From Rhynchosporium graminicola (taxonomy: Eukaryota; Ascomycota; Leotiomycetes; Helotiales; Ploettnerulaceae), in NCBI GenBank assembly GCA_900074885.1, contig FJUW01000021.1:248001-312000 (forward strand): a DNA stretch of 64,000 nt, in the 5' to 3' direction. The stretch's first letter is position 1. Each line of letters opens with the position of its first letter. Below are positions 22,800 through 35,113 of this stretch, one piece after another. The position numbers and the translations under genes were made by a program. The notes under the pieces were generated by a model. The model saw nothing but the letters and a program-made list of their open reading frames with translations. It was not told where the DNA came from and made no database searches.

Positions 22800-23690
22800 C
22801 CTAGACATGCTAGACCAAAGGAAGAGGATTTCAATTTTACTTGAAACAGAGCAAATATCGGCAAGCCTGAAGACTTCCTTCAGCCTTCCAGTGTAATCAT
22901 AAAAAACCAAGCCAACAACATGCATGTTCTCCACAATCGAAGAGAAGCTCTTCAAGAACTTCACGTCATGCACAACCGTCTTTTCAGGACTAGCAGTTCA
23001 TTAGCAAACTCTTCCTTCCCATCAATAACCCACTTGATACTTCCTCATCAACAGCACCATAAACTTATCCCGGTTGACTCACCGCAATAGCAGGATGCTT
23101 ATTCCGAATACTCTCCTCAAACCCTTCTCGTCTTTCTGGCTCATCTGCAATCTGTGTGATGAATAACAATGACTGCTCTAATACTCTCCACAGTGTCGAG
23201 ATCCAGTAATGAGCGTAGGACATCAGATGTCCTACCGCCTGCATTGCGAATGATCGCAGCTTCAGAGAGAATATGGTCGGTAGTTAAAAAACTGTGAGAG
23301 GAAGGAGAAGGAGAAGGGTGAATTTACCACCGAAATCGAGGTCTAGAAATTGGGTTCGATGGACGCGAGGATCGCTGCAGGAGACTGGAAAGGTTCTTGT
23401 TGGCACTGTTTATAGATCACAAGGAATAATTGAACAAAGCGAGAGAATGAGGCGTAGGTAATGAGCATCGTCACGTTCGGGGCCAAAATATGTGATGGAG
23501 GTGACTTACTAATAACAGTCCCCTTTCTTCCTAGCTCCTTGCTCGTCTCTATCCCGACACTAAGAAGATTTGGCGCTTCGTAAGTCTCAGAATATTTCCT
23601 AGAGTTGATATCAATATCCAAAATTATCTCCTACTTTGCTGCTCCTTATACGGGAAGATCAACGCACAAGTTCTTCGCCAAGAAGCTCGC
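22800..23690 (-). pseudogene. Beta-class carbonic anhydrase pseudogene
   Basis: Read on the minus strand, pieces of a beta-carbonic anhydrase appear in the right order but in shifting frames. The first zinc-Cys and Asp/Arg dyad is present as CSDPR (23365-23379), followed by F-L-D-L-D-F-G. After an intron-like GTAAAT...ACAG gap comes IIRNAGGRTSDVLRSLL, then the zinc-ligand block HHTDC (23147-23161). The C-terminal block is HDVKFLKSFSSIVENMHVVGLVFYDYTG (about 22890-22980). TGA stops follow directly after the HHTDC block and further stops lie beyond, so full-length enzyme cannot be made. The normal enzyme interconverts CO2 and bicarbonate. No RIP signature is visible. It lies tail to tail with the AAA+ ATPase, whose stop ends just outside it. 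Confidence 0.8.
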
Positions 23691-25556
23691 GATTCCGGCT
23701 TTTCAGGTTTCGAGGGTGGATGACATCGTGACCCTTTAAGGAATTTGAATCAGTCCAGACTGGGAAGTTTTTCGTGATTTCGAAAAGTCTTTGAGGTTTG
23801 TGATTATTATTTGGATCAGACGGATTGAGAATTTGATGAATAGTCTAGTTTGTGATTACGCGATCGATATAAGCTTTGGCTGATTGTGGGTACGCCTTAT
23901 GGCTATCTACTAATCATTTGCATGTCAAAATGATTCCACATTCTTTGCGAACAATGATCGCGGTTCGATGACCAATCTTGCGCCCCTCGAGAGATCTATT
24001 ACGACTATTGTATCTGGTTTCCATGTTTCAATCTCGGAGTAAGATGAGATTCGAGATCTACACGAAAAGAAATGTTGATGCAGTGGCAAATTTCAAAATA
24101 GCTGATGCTATTTGTTATAGGCAGATTCAATAACATCGCTTCGGCCTTCATCGTTCCCCTTGCGCAAGCGACCAGAGGATTTGCCCCAGTTCACAACTTC
24201 CTTCAGCAAAAGGCTGAGGTAGAAGTCTTTCTTACAGCCCGTCGTAATAACCTGCTGAAAACCCCCTTTCTCACTCTTTACGAGACTAGAAACCAACACT
24301 AACCCTCTCCCTAGCTTTTTAAAGCGTAAGAACATTAATTTCTCCCAATATCGAGATAGAAGCCTGTATACAAGACTCTCAGACCGAGATAGTATGCTGC
24401 GCTACAGTTTAAGTCTACATGCGGGAGTCTGGCGAATGTTTCTGCAGTCTAGTACGATTTCGGAGTCACTCTTCAAAAATCACAGTGTCGACAGATAGAG
24501 GACATGTTGAGGAGAAATAGAGGGAAGTATGAAAGAATAGAAACGAGGGTTGGGAGACACGATTCAAGCCCAAGCAGACATATGCACCATCTTCGCAACA
24601 AAAAAACCAAAAATCCATCAAACGCATTAAGATATACGTATTTCGCTCTACAGGAGAAGTCCCATATTCGTTCTTGGCGTACATACGGTATCATCAGGTC
24701 CCTCCATATCTTCAATAGAGAAGTAGCCAGAGCACGTGACTCGACTCAAAGTTGGAAAGGGCTTATATGCTAAAGGACTATTTCCTTCGCGTGGCAGAGA
24801 TTATACACAGGCAGGAAAATCGCGAAGCGAAGCGACCGGGCCTAGAATATGAGACTATTTATTCAGATTGTTACATCTAGATTTACATGCGCGGGACGTC
24901 AAAAAAAAAAGGAAGACTTCTCTCCCTAAGCGCTTTTTTCTATATTCCTTTTGAAGTTTGAAATAGAGTTGGGCCCCCCTTGCTCTTTCTTATCTTTTTC
25001 AGGTATACTTCTCTTTCACTGCTCGATGTTGTCTTACATGATTCCTGAATTTATACATTCCACCCGTTTCGCTCTCTTTGGATACTACTATTTCGCTTCC
25101 TTCCTTCCTGCCTTTGAGTATTGAAGGTAGCAAGTTCTCTAGTGTCTGAGTCCTTCCGGTTAGGTGGTGTATACCTAGTATACTACGAACTGCCTGTAAG
25201 TAAGGTATTGAGCTTACAAATTCATATATCTAATTTTTCGGATGTTGAAACTGTTCTATGTGAGGCGGCATGCCGTTATTCGCGTCGAGGCATGTAAAAC
25301 CGTGTTCGAAAAAACAAGTCGAGGCACTGGAAACATTCGGCCTTTATCCCGGCTAGTCAAACTTTAAGACTGACCTTTTGTAGGCTGACGCCCTGCTTAT
25401 TGAGCTGAGTGGTAAATGGACTCTGACAGAGCCTCGAGCATAAGTTCGAATTTATTATGATACAGAAATTAAGGTAGCTCTAGCAGGTTCACCAGACACT
25501 TAGACTGCATGTGGTCAAAAAAAGCTTATTTATTATAATGTATACGCTAGATCTCT
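23691..25556. other. Intergenic, no gene supported
   Basis: Only short overlapping open frames on both strands, without domains. A tract of A residues occurs at 24901-24911 and a gcgaagcgaagcga run near 24820. Nothing else recognised. Confidence 0.6.
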
Positions 25557-26764
25557 CTACCAATACGTAGCATAATCACTCGACCCCGCAACGACCTTCT
25601 CAAACTCCTTCGCAATGAACTGATCCACCCGCTCACTAGGATGCAACTCATCGTACCAGAAGAAATGGTCTAAACTTAAGCTACTCTTTATGCAGTCGAC
25701 AATCGCTGGCCCTGAGACGGGTACACACGTGGCATACATCCCTTCCACATTTGCCGGCGAAGACAGGTATTCTGTCGGGTTGTGGTAGATCTCAGTCAAA
25801 AGACTGTGGACATCGAAGACTGCGAAAGACGCTCCTGGATATCGCTTGGCGACCTGTACTTCGAACGGGGTGCGGAATCTGAAGATCGAGTTGACGAGGG
25901 ATGTGTATTCTTTCATTTTGTAGCTTATTTCGGTGGTGTTTGTTGGCTAGTTTCTGTCAGTCATGAATGGGAGTAGGCAGAGATGCGAAGATGTATTACC
26001 TTATCTGGCCAAGCTAGCGGACTCATCTTCATTCCTCCCTTTTCAGGTAGACCGTACAGGGGCGAAAGTTCCAAAGGTGCAACATTCATTAAGACGAAGT
26101 ACCTTCCACCATTCGCGTAGATTTCATCGAATCGCTTGAATATACAATTGACATAATCAAGAATGGTCGCTCCGTTCAAGCCGCTGTCCCTGAAGAGAGC
26201 ATCGACGCCGAGGTCGTTCGTCCCAATCCACATATTATAAACAGTATTATCATCGTGCGGCGCTGGGAAGAACGGCACCTTCGTCGTACCGTCAATGAAT
26301 TTCGAATCCGTGACAAACGCATCAACTTCATAAACGACATCAGGGGGCGGTCCATTGATCGGCGCGAGAAACCGATATACTATCTTGTTGTCGCATACAG
26401 CACCAGCAGACGCATAATTGTACAACTTTGCACCTGTGTTATTAGAGACCCAACGCGCCCACGTGATGCCACCGCCAGCTGTTGATGAACTTGGTGGGAG
26501 GAGAAGACCGGGCGGAGGTGCTGTGCCATTGTTTTTGAAGAAATAGCTCAGTCGATTTTCGTCTGTGTAGCTGTTGGTGTATCAGTCCATGTTATGATTT
26601 TCGTCTCATGCTGTACGCGGGACTCACCTGTCTCCAAATGTCACCAAATTGTCGAAGTGAGGTATCCAAGAACGAGAGTTGGGGACCCCACCACGCTTGC
26701 TGTGTCCAGGAGCGGCAGAGACGACTACACTGGCAGCAAGAAGGCTAAAAGCTAATAATTGCAT
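25557..26764 (-). CDS. Secreted GDSL/SGNH esterase, CE16-like
   Basis: SGNH-fold serine esterase expected to be secreted and to deacetylate short carbohydrate or plant-wall esters. Exons 26764-26628, 26570-26000 and 25946-25557, with introns of 57 and 53 nt, give 365 residues. I chose the ATG at 26764 because it begins a clean signal peptide (MQLLAFSLLAASVVVSAAP); an in-frame ATG 26 codons upstream would bury it. Block I is FGDS, with the nucleophile S46 formed across intron 1 (GD|SYTDENR). Block III is IGTNDLG. The catalytic dyad D335/H338 lies in DELHPS near the C terminus. The match to carbohydrate esterase family 16 (acetylesterase) is by motif spacing only; another GDSL lipase subfamily is possible. 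No neighbour suggests a wall-degrading cluster. Confidence 0.92.
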
Positions 26765-28719
26765 CTTGAATTCAGAAGTCGTGGCAGGAAGATTCAAGGA
26801 TAGGACAAATGAGCAACTCGAGCGACACTGGCTATGCTTCATAATTGGGGCATATGATCTCGTTATGTACTTCGTCCTGCTAAAGACCTACCTTACGATG
26901 AGGGTGGAAACTTCTTCCCGAGATACCATTTCTGAACGACACAAACTTGGTCCATCATCAAAGACACGGACCAGAGGAGCTCATCCTTGCGGCATTTCGA
27001 CCCGACGTCGAGACTCTCTCTTGTTCGAAGTATTTTACGAAAGGTGCGTGCCACTGAAGCATTGCAAAGTGTATGGCCACAGAGTACCGAACCCTGGTCC
27101 GATGCCACACGTGTTCCTCAATTACGGACAGTTGCTCACAAAGTAGGTCTATACTAAGTTTTAGGAAGAGTCTCAAAAGAGGTGAGGTCAACTCCCACTG
27201 TTAAGTACATACACGTTGTACAATCTGCCATATTCTATTGGCTGTTTTGGCTCGAGTCGTGCCGATTACTGCTTCCATTATACTCCAAATCAGCCTCCAT
27301 GTGCGAGGTACGGAAGGAAGTACGAAAGGTAATCTTACATATAAAAATAATAAATAACCAATAACTGAACTAGATATTCGAACGTTTACACTGTACCAAG
27401 GTTTGATGATCAGTGACTACCCGGTGGTGAGGGTAGATAAACCTTTACCCTGCTGCATAGTTCTAGCAGATTCTTTACCATAATCAGACTGGCATTAGTA
27501 GAGTGATTGGATATTGGTCCTTGCTGAGGCTTATGCTGGTAGAGACAGCGTGCGGATTTATTCATCCTGAATACCAAGTACGGAGTAAACCCTCTACGTA
27601 GTGCTTCGGTCGAAAGCTTTTCCACGAGGCTCGATTTGGACGAAGCTTAATGAGATTAAGCTCGGGTGACAAAAAAAACAAATCTCTGTAGGGCCGAATG
27701 ATCTCGGCTTTCCCGAAACACTATTTTCCGTGCCTTGACGCGAAGAAACATGCATGCAGTATGATGGGCATATGATACCTGCCTATTGCGTTAGAGCTCA
27801 GGCACTGCAGATCTTCTTGTCACCTGTAATTCTCGACGACAGGAAGAGAAAGAGGAGTTTCCTCATAGAAAGATAGAACGAGATATACTAGATAAGGCAA
27901 TGTACAAGATAATTCAGAGTGACGAATAAAAGCATATACTACGTGCCTAAAAGAGAGAGAAAAGGGAGTCGGGTTCTATTCCAAAGGAAGATAGAAAGAA
28001 AGATTACCTCAAGAGAAAAGTCGGTCCGTCAGCTTTAGTCTATCGTGTGCGTACACGTGCTTCGATATGATAGTCTTAATAGCAACTTCGCGTCGCACGT
28101 GCGTGTTTTACGAAGAGGCATTGGACATGTACGGCCTTTCTGCAGGTAGGTTGCGATCGGATAAGTTTAATTGTATAATTAAAGGTGGATAAATGACTAA
28201 TGAACAATAACCTTAAAAGTAGGATCATAAATGAAAACAACGGCTGGGGTCCTTACTACACGTGTCAAAGGTTATGATTGTAGAAATACCCGTGTAAGCT
28301 GATGTCGAAGGTTTTCGGCAGAAGCCAAAGATCTGCATATGTGCCGGAAACAAAAATGCCAACTGAAGTTCTGTCATGTGACTGACATTAATGAGAATGC
28401 GGTCTACTTGTGAAGAATAATTGTGAATACAAGTGGCTGAATATACTCAAATAGGGAACCGATAATACTGGCCTTGTGAAGAGATTTGTATATGCTGTGT
28501 TGGCTGGACCCGAAATATCCACGTGACTGTTGTCGAACATAGCTTCACTAAGCTCGTATGGCAGCCAATTTTCGCTAAGGTGCAATTTGAAGACGACACC
28601 CATAGCCTCAAAGGTAGCAGTTTATCGATTGGTTCCGCAAGCTCAAGAACTTTCGCGGGTATTCTAATCTGACTAAACCTGCCCGCCCAACAGACCATTT
28701 CAATAGGATCGGACACACC
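26765..28719. other. Intergenic, no gene supported
   Basis: Between the divergently facing starts and ends of two minus-strand genes. Open frames are short and lack features. No repeat or RNA gene recognised. Confidence 0.6.
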
Positions 28720-30483
28720 TCAAGCAGCTACCGCTAAAGCCTCCGTCTTTGCAACCAGTACATCTACTGACAGCGCAGCAGCTTCTTTGGTACACTTCTC
28801 ACACCGGCATGGCATTCCAAACCACCCCATCAACTTCTTCCTCCGTTCCACAACCGGCAACTCATTCCCCACACTCCCAATGTAGCTAATGCACAGATCC
28901 TCCCCCTTCTTACAATCCCTCGTAGCGAACATCGTGACCTCACTACTCGCCGAGTCATGTCTCCAGTCCACATTCGGACCACAGCTATGATTCAACATGC
29001 TGTACAAACCACTGATACTCGTCCCTGGCCAGTCACCAAGAGTTTGTCCGTGCTTGTTGTTCTGGAGCCGACACTTGATCGTGTGGAGAACCCAGGTATC
29101 ATAAAGGGGGTCGGTGAATATGTTGATGTCGAAAGTTTGGAGGATAAAAATCGGTGTCTGGATGTGGTCGATGAAATTGAAGATGATGAGGTTGGGCTCT
29201 TTGAATCCATAGGCGGGGGTGAGGCGGACCATGACTTGGCTTTTTAAGGGATGGTCAACGTCTTCGGTCAAGCTCAGAGCGACGACTCTCATGAGGAGTA
29301 GAGCATCTAATGAAAAGTCCGTAGTGGTGGTAGCCTTTCTCGCTGCAGTGTAAAGATACTCGAAGTCCTTGCCACAGATCGGATTGTGGAATGTGGTGAT
29401 GGCAACATCAGCACAGACCTGGGAACAGTAGAGAACAGGACAGCAAGTATTCCAGAAATTGCCGACAGGGGAAGCACAACAGGTTGGGCAGCCTCCTGGG
29501 TCAGCATCGACGCCTACAGAGCCAGCAGACATGGTGTCTATCAGAATAGTCTCCCCCGACACGATATCTCTTGTTGCAACAACACCAATACAGTCGTCTT
29601 CTGTTGATGCTTCGTCATTTCGAATCGTACTCCTGACAACCATCGAATTTGTTGAAACTCTCTTAAAATCCTCTTCAAGGCTTTTGAACACATCTTCATC
29701 TCTGATTAGGAAGTTCTCCTCCATGAACGGATACGGTACTGGATAGACTCCGCCATTCAGCAGTGTCGTAGCCTTTTGCGATTCGGTCATATCTCCATGC
29801 TCAACTCTTGAAGACAATATCTCCTCCCGCTGAGCATTCCAAGCATCCGAATTCAGGACTTCACTCGGGAAGATATCGTCTTCAGGAAACTTCTCAACAG
29901 CCTCGCGACTCATGCGTGCATAATCGCTACAGCAATTTGCCGCCATCAACCCCTCCATCAATTCCGTCCAGATCTGCAGTTCAAGTCTTTTCAACATCTC
30001 CTTGACTTTCTCAGCCAGAAGCTCAAATGTTGACACAGTGTCGGCCCATCGCATCCACGCAGGATCCGTCGTATGAAGGTCATACGTTTTCTTTCGGAAG
30101 GCCTTGCGCACATCATCACCGAGAATTGAAGATGTCTCTTCTAAACCAGCCTCGACGAGAAGGCGCGCTTTGTAGACATCACCAAGGCCGAGTTCAGGAT
30201 AACCCAGAAGACGAAGACAGTTCCCGCGAGTCAGCCATAATTCTGGGTCATATGGTAGGGTGGCGATAAGTTGGGTGAGTCTTATCACTTCATCACTTTC
30301 AGACGCAAATTGCTATGTGGCAGTCAGTGAGGCTGAAGGCGCAAGACGAGAAAGGTACACGGGCTACCTTGCATGGTGCAGGGGAGAGTGGGAGTAACAA
30401 ACTTCAGGGTCCAAGACTACTGGTGGCGAGATTTCGCAAGCTGAAGACGGTGTATATTGATTGAACTTCCAAGGTGAGTCCAT
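28720..30483 (-). CDS. SET-domain protein with MYND-like zinc cluster (SMYD type)
   Basis: Probable protein-lysine methyltransferase or related SET protein. Main exon 30295-28720. A first exon 30483-30368 gives MDSPWKFNQYTPS... and, after a 72-nt intron using the acceptor at 30296, a 563-residue frame. The N-terminal part (about residues 45-85) looks like a TPR-type helical repeat (LPYDPELWLTRGNCLRLLGY). A cysteine-rich MYND-like cluster lies at about 307-345 (CPTCC...CCPVLYCSQVC). The SET core contains NHSCGPN near residue 472 and ISYIG. A post-SET Cys motif CRCEKC follows. The start is uncertain: the first AG downstream (30313) would also keep the frame of the main exon but not that of exon 1, so the true 5' exon may differ. 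Substrate unknown. Confidence 0.82.
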
Positions 30484-33400
30484 TGTTTAGTTTTTAAGAT
30501 AAAACCCCCCGCGAATCAAATATAGCCGGGAATTTTGCGATGCTTGTAATGGCTTTTGAATGTTATTTTGCGTCACTTCCGAGATTTGGATCGATATGGT
30601 CAGGTTTGGAAATTGTTGTGTGCCATCGCGGATAATATTGTACAAGGATGCGGAGTAGCACCAAAAGAAGAAAGTGGGTCTGTTACGCAGCCAACCTAAG
30701 CGCGCGGGATAAACAATAAGGTCAAGCAAGATTGATTCTGGAAAAGCTAGTGTGCCGGAACAAAACCGATTTTTCCCTCTCGAATCTTCCGTGTGCATAG
30801 TAGTATGCGGAATCTATTCTGTCTTCTTAGACGGCCAGACCTACAGGAGACAGTGCTGCTTATGAATCACCAATCACAACTCGACCAATCTTGGATGACA
30901 GTCCTAAAAACCATCATTGAAGGCATGCAGCTTGCAATAAACAAATGAACCGTATCTCGTGACTAGTAATCCTCATCTTGTGAATGTGGAAGTAGTTTCA
31001 ATCAAGTATTCAACTGAATTGATTAGCGCTATCGCCACTAGCTCAGCTAGCCAGGCTAGAGAAGGTATCTTTACACCCTGGAGATATCCAACGAAGGCCA
31101 TATGCATAAATAATCGTAGCACACGATCATCAATCTCTGGATTATGGAATTAAAAGAAACCTCCTAATACAACTCCTCAAGCCATGTTTAATCAATCAAA
31201 ATCCAACGAGAATCATCACCTAAAACACATCTTGAGATATCTGAGAACCCTGTATAAATATTGGCACCGTATTTAAAATTCCTATCAAGACATCGTCCAT
31301 AGCACACGCAGACCACGAACAACATCTCAAAACCCACGCAAACCTCCCTTCTGTACTCATACTCAACCTTAAACGAAAACCACCCATTTACCACGCCCAA
31401 CCTAATATCAAAATAGATTGAACATCATCCTCAAACTCAAATGCAAACCTCCACTTTCCCTCTACATAACCATTCCCTCCCACGCGGGTTCAATCACGCA
31501 AACCTCATCGCTTTCATCCCATGCCTTAATCCCAAATCGCTCTCCCTAGCTATGGTGCAAGGTATGCGAGTCGCCACGCCTTGTCATGAAAGTGGCGGCT
31601 TTTGATCGTGGCTTGGATGTCAATAAACATCTATCGAGACTGGTATCCAAAAATATGGGGCATGGCAAAGAAGGCTTCAGTCTGCGAGACTCGTATTGGA
31701 TCCGGTAAGGGGGGTTTAATCGTTTGAGATATCAGATCAGGTGTCGGATGAGAGGGGGAAATGGGTGTAGGAGATTGATGTCTGGTTTATGGAATAAATA
31801 TGTCTGTACAGTGCCTTGGAGAGAGATAGACTGATGAAGAAGCTTTCTTCAACATGAGTGCCTTTTTGAGAATTCTCGTGCTCTTTTGACTGTGATCAGG
31901 ATTGACGTTTACCAATTTCAACGTGCGAAATGTAACCATTTGAGAAACTCTCAACCGAGAAGCACGAACCGATATGTAAACCAGACTCACAAGGATCATC
32001 TGTGGGTTACTCTGTCGATGAAGTCGTTACAGGTATGATTCAGAAGATATGATTCACAGAAGTAGGCAGTAGCACCTTCAAGCCTGATAGAAATCATGAT
32101 TCAGCTGTGAAAATTGAAGGTGGAAATCGACCAGAGGTCAGGATTTTACGTGATCAACGACAGACTTAGAACCACAATAGAAATACCAACTGTATACTCC
32201 GTATATACAGCTAGCTACAAGAGCTCTCTAGTAATATTCTATACTACGTAATACAGAGTTCCATAGAACTGTACTACGTAATAAAGAAACCTCTAGAAGG
32301 GTGATACGTGGCAAGATCCCGTATTTGAGTTTTGATCGAAGAATATCGGGAACTCGATAGTAACTCTAATAGAGCATACAAGGAAGGTACAGGCTACTGA
32401 CCAGTGACAGGGTGCAGGTACCAGGTACCGACAAGGTACGAAAGGGGGTTTGCAATGGCTCTCGTACACCCTGGGTAGTGGAGAGAGACCAAGCTTTCTG
32501 TCAATTCACTTCGACTCCGAACATCCTCCACAGATTACAGTTTATATTCAAGGAGAACGGAGGTAGACTGGCAGTTGGCAGCGTTGCGAATGACAAATAC
32601 TAAACTCAGAGTTCGACGCTAGCCACGGCTTTAATACTTCGGGAAGTATCAGTAGCAGTAGCGTAGTTCGATCGAAAACCATAGATTTAGTTGATCTTAT
32701 AAAGTAAGCAGTGGTCGTGCCAGTCTGAGCTGCCGCCATTGAGCTGTATACATGTTAATGGAGATGGCAGTGCACGTGCCACATCGTCTCTTCTCCTCAC
32801 CTAAAACGGCTCCGATGGAGAGGGAACACTGTTAAGGCGAGCTGGCGTCTGTTGGCTCGGAAGCAGAGGATACTAGTTTATGCCTGAATTACTCTCCCGG
32901 CATACGTATCGGTTTAGGACAGACCAGAAGCGATCGTTGTCAAAAATTACTGCCACTGCCACTAGGTAGGGTAACATGTGTCGCAGAAGCAGGATGCTGG
33001 GAATACACTACGAGTACGACGCGGCTGACCCAGAGAAGTGAAGACCTGTGAGACCATGCCGAGATAGCATGCATTCCGGAACGAGACCGTCCAGAGGGTC
33101 ACGTAGCTTTTGCCGTTCTTTTAGGGTCATCGACGGCTAGTATTGTAGCCACTTGCAGATCATCTATCAATATAGGGCCAAGCTTTTTCGTCCTCGACGA
33201 AGCGAGGACTCGCCAATGTGCCTGGGAGTATGATGCTTGCCTTGTCCTTGTAGCAGGCTAGCTCCAGAATCACGGGTAAATTTAAGGTCAAGCTTCAATT
33301 CACATCCCCGTATACTATAAGATTATCTAACTCTTGATTAGCTGAATATAATAGTCGCGAGTTCCCATCTCAAGCTACGAAAGCAGGAAATCGCAACCTT

Positions 33401-33515
33401 TATGAACACTTTCATAATATGGACCTCCCACTTTTCCGGCCCCTTTGGAATATAGTCTGGATAGCCAGCCTCACTCGTCATACTGCAATCTCCAGTACCC
33501 TTTTCTCCCTCGTTC
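30484..33515. other. 3-kb gene-poor stretch
   Basis: No supported gene. Short direct repeats occur near 32240-32290, where tactacgtaata appears twice about 24 bases apart around a near-palindromic gttccatagaac. Composition is ordinary and open frames are short. Downstream of the small secreted protein gene nothing else was recognised. Confidence 0.6.
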
Positions 33516-33913
33516 TTATCGACCAATAGAACAGTCTGCCGTATGTATCTTTCCATCACAAGGCCCGTCGGTAGTCGTCGTAGTTTGGCGCCATTTGGTA
33601 CAATCGTCGTTCCGCTCAAAACCGATGTTACAATACCCTTGCAGACGATTTAGGGTATCGTCGAAGACTGGTGCATTCCGCGGGATGTAACCACGGCCGC
33701 GCGGCACAAAGTCTATCAGGTGGAAGCCATTATGATCATTCACTGGTCTGTACGTGGTAGATAAGCAAAAACAGCTGTCTCTTAGAGATAGAATAGACCT
33801 TACACTATACATAAACATGTAGTATAAATTCGGCGAGCCTCGAGACCTGTGTCGTTGATTGCTGCCGAACGGACGCTAGAGATAAAAAGGGCGGAAACGA
33901 GGATGAGCTTCAT
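33516..33913 (-). CDS. Small secreted cysteine-containing protein
   Basis: Exons 33913-33804 and 33747-33516 flank a 56-nt intron (GTAAGG...TACAG) and give 113 residues. The N terminus is a clear signal peptide (MKLILVSALFISSVRSA). The mature part of about 95 residues has six cysteines (TTCLC, GYCN, DDC, GPC, ADC), enough for three disulfide bonds. It also has a Thr-rich loop and a Phe/Pro/Arg-rich segment (FVPRGRGYIPRNAP). Splicing joins the signal peptide exon to an otherwise ATG-poor frame and ends at TAA, which supports it as a real gene. I do not recognise the family. Size, secretion signal and isolation in a gene-poor stretch resemble fungal effector-like proteins, but function is unknown. 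It lies more than 3 kb from the SET gene and 1.2 kb from the J-domain gene. Confidence 0.72.
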
Positions 33914-35113
33914 ATTTGGGAGGTTGAATCGATAGGTCAGAGACGAAGGTTTGAGAGTAGAATTCGATAAAACAACAAGTGTGCTTGGGAGAAGAGGGCG
34001 ACGAGGTGGATGCTGATGAAAAAAAGGTGAGGGACTTGTCTGTTTAGATACTGAGAGTTGCGCGTATAAGATTTCCTAAATAAGACTCTAGATTTTCTGG
34101 GGGGGAATAGGCACTAGAACTAAACTAGCGTGGCATAAAGGCATTTACTACCTCACCCAAACCCATCATCACTCTACCAACGCAGCATGGCAAAAGCCAA
34201 CCACCACCCTGCCCCCTCCCCCACCATACACACTCATCAGCCTCCCCTCCCACTCCAAAAACAAGAAAGCCGGTGTCGTCGAAACTCTCGTCGCAGCAGA
34301 ATCCTCGCAACCACATCCTCTCCTCGCACCCCCACTCCTCGACCAGACGGTATACCCTCTATCATCATAATCCGCATAACTCTCGAAATCCTCTTCGATA
34401 TCGACTTTCTATGTCTAATGAATCCTCACTATCGGAAAAAGGGATGTGTCTGAGATTGTTCTCATGACATATGAGCCTCGAGGAGGCCAAACAAACCTAC
34501 CGACTCACTACCTCTCAGTCTACCTACCTGTTGACTAGAGCTCGAAAATCAATTGTTAAGCAACTCCGAAGTTCACAGAAGACTCTTTCTCTCACCACCA
34601 GATCTACGTAACATTTCTCGTCCAAGTACATCCTTCAGAAAATTCGAGCGGTGTACTCGGCTTTGACAACCAAGTTTCAGCCAAATCGCATTCCTATTCG
34701 CTTCGCATTCGTGTGACAGCTCAGAACAGCCGAAGATATATTGCATGACAGTGAACTTGACACGAACCTCATCTTTGGAACTAAGATCGTGTAAAGCCAA
34801 GTCAACCTACCAAAAGCAAGACTAAATAGAGATCTTGGAGAGGCTCATGTGTATGTATGATTATAGTATGACGGGATCGTCTCGTATAGTCATGTGTTCA
34901 GTATTGTAATACATTCGCATGCACGCGTACACGGGCTAGGACGCTCGCTCGCTCGCTCATTCGCTGATCCCATCCGTATATGCAACCAACCAACCATGCA
35001 CTCACCAAGAAACTCCACAGAACTCCAAAACCACAAAGTAACGTCTCCAGATCTTGATCAAACCAAGGCTCCATTCCATGCATCTTATATCAGTACCAAG
35101 CTTACTCATGCAC
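33914..35113. other. Intergenic, no gene supported
   Basis: Low-complexity C-rich plus-strand frames at 34187-34467 and a gctcgctcgctcat run near 34945-34960. No domain, RNA gene or splice-supported frame seen. Confidence 0.55.

Noticed and set aside
26765..26842. Upstream in-frame ATG for the GDSL esterase
   Set aside because: It would place 26 residues before a typical signal peptide; the start at 26764 gives a normal secreted protein.
34187..34467. C-rich overlapping plus-strand frames
   Set aside because: Low-complexity translations (His/Pro/Thr/Ser) differing by frame shift, without start context or homologue-like pattern.
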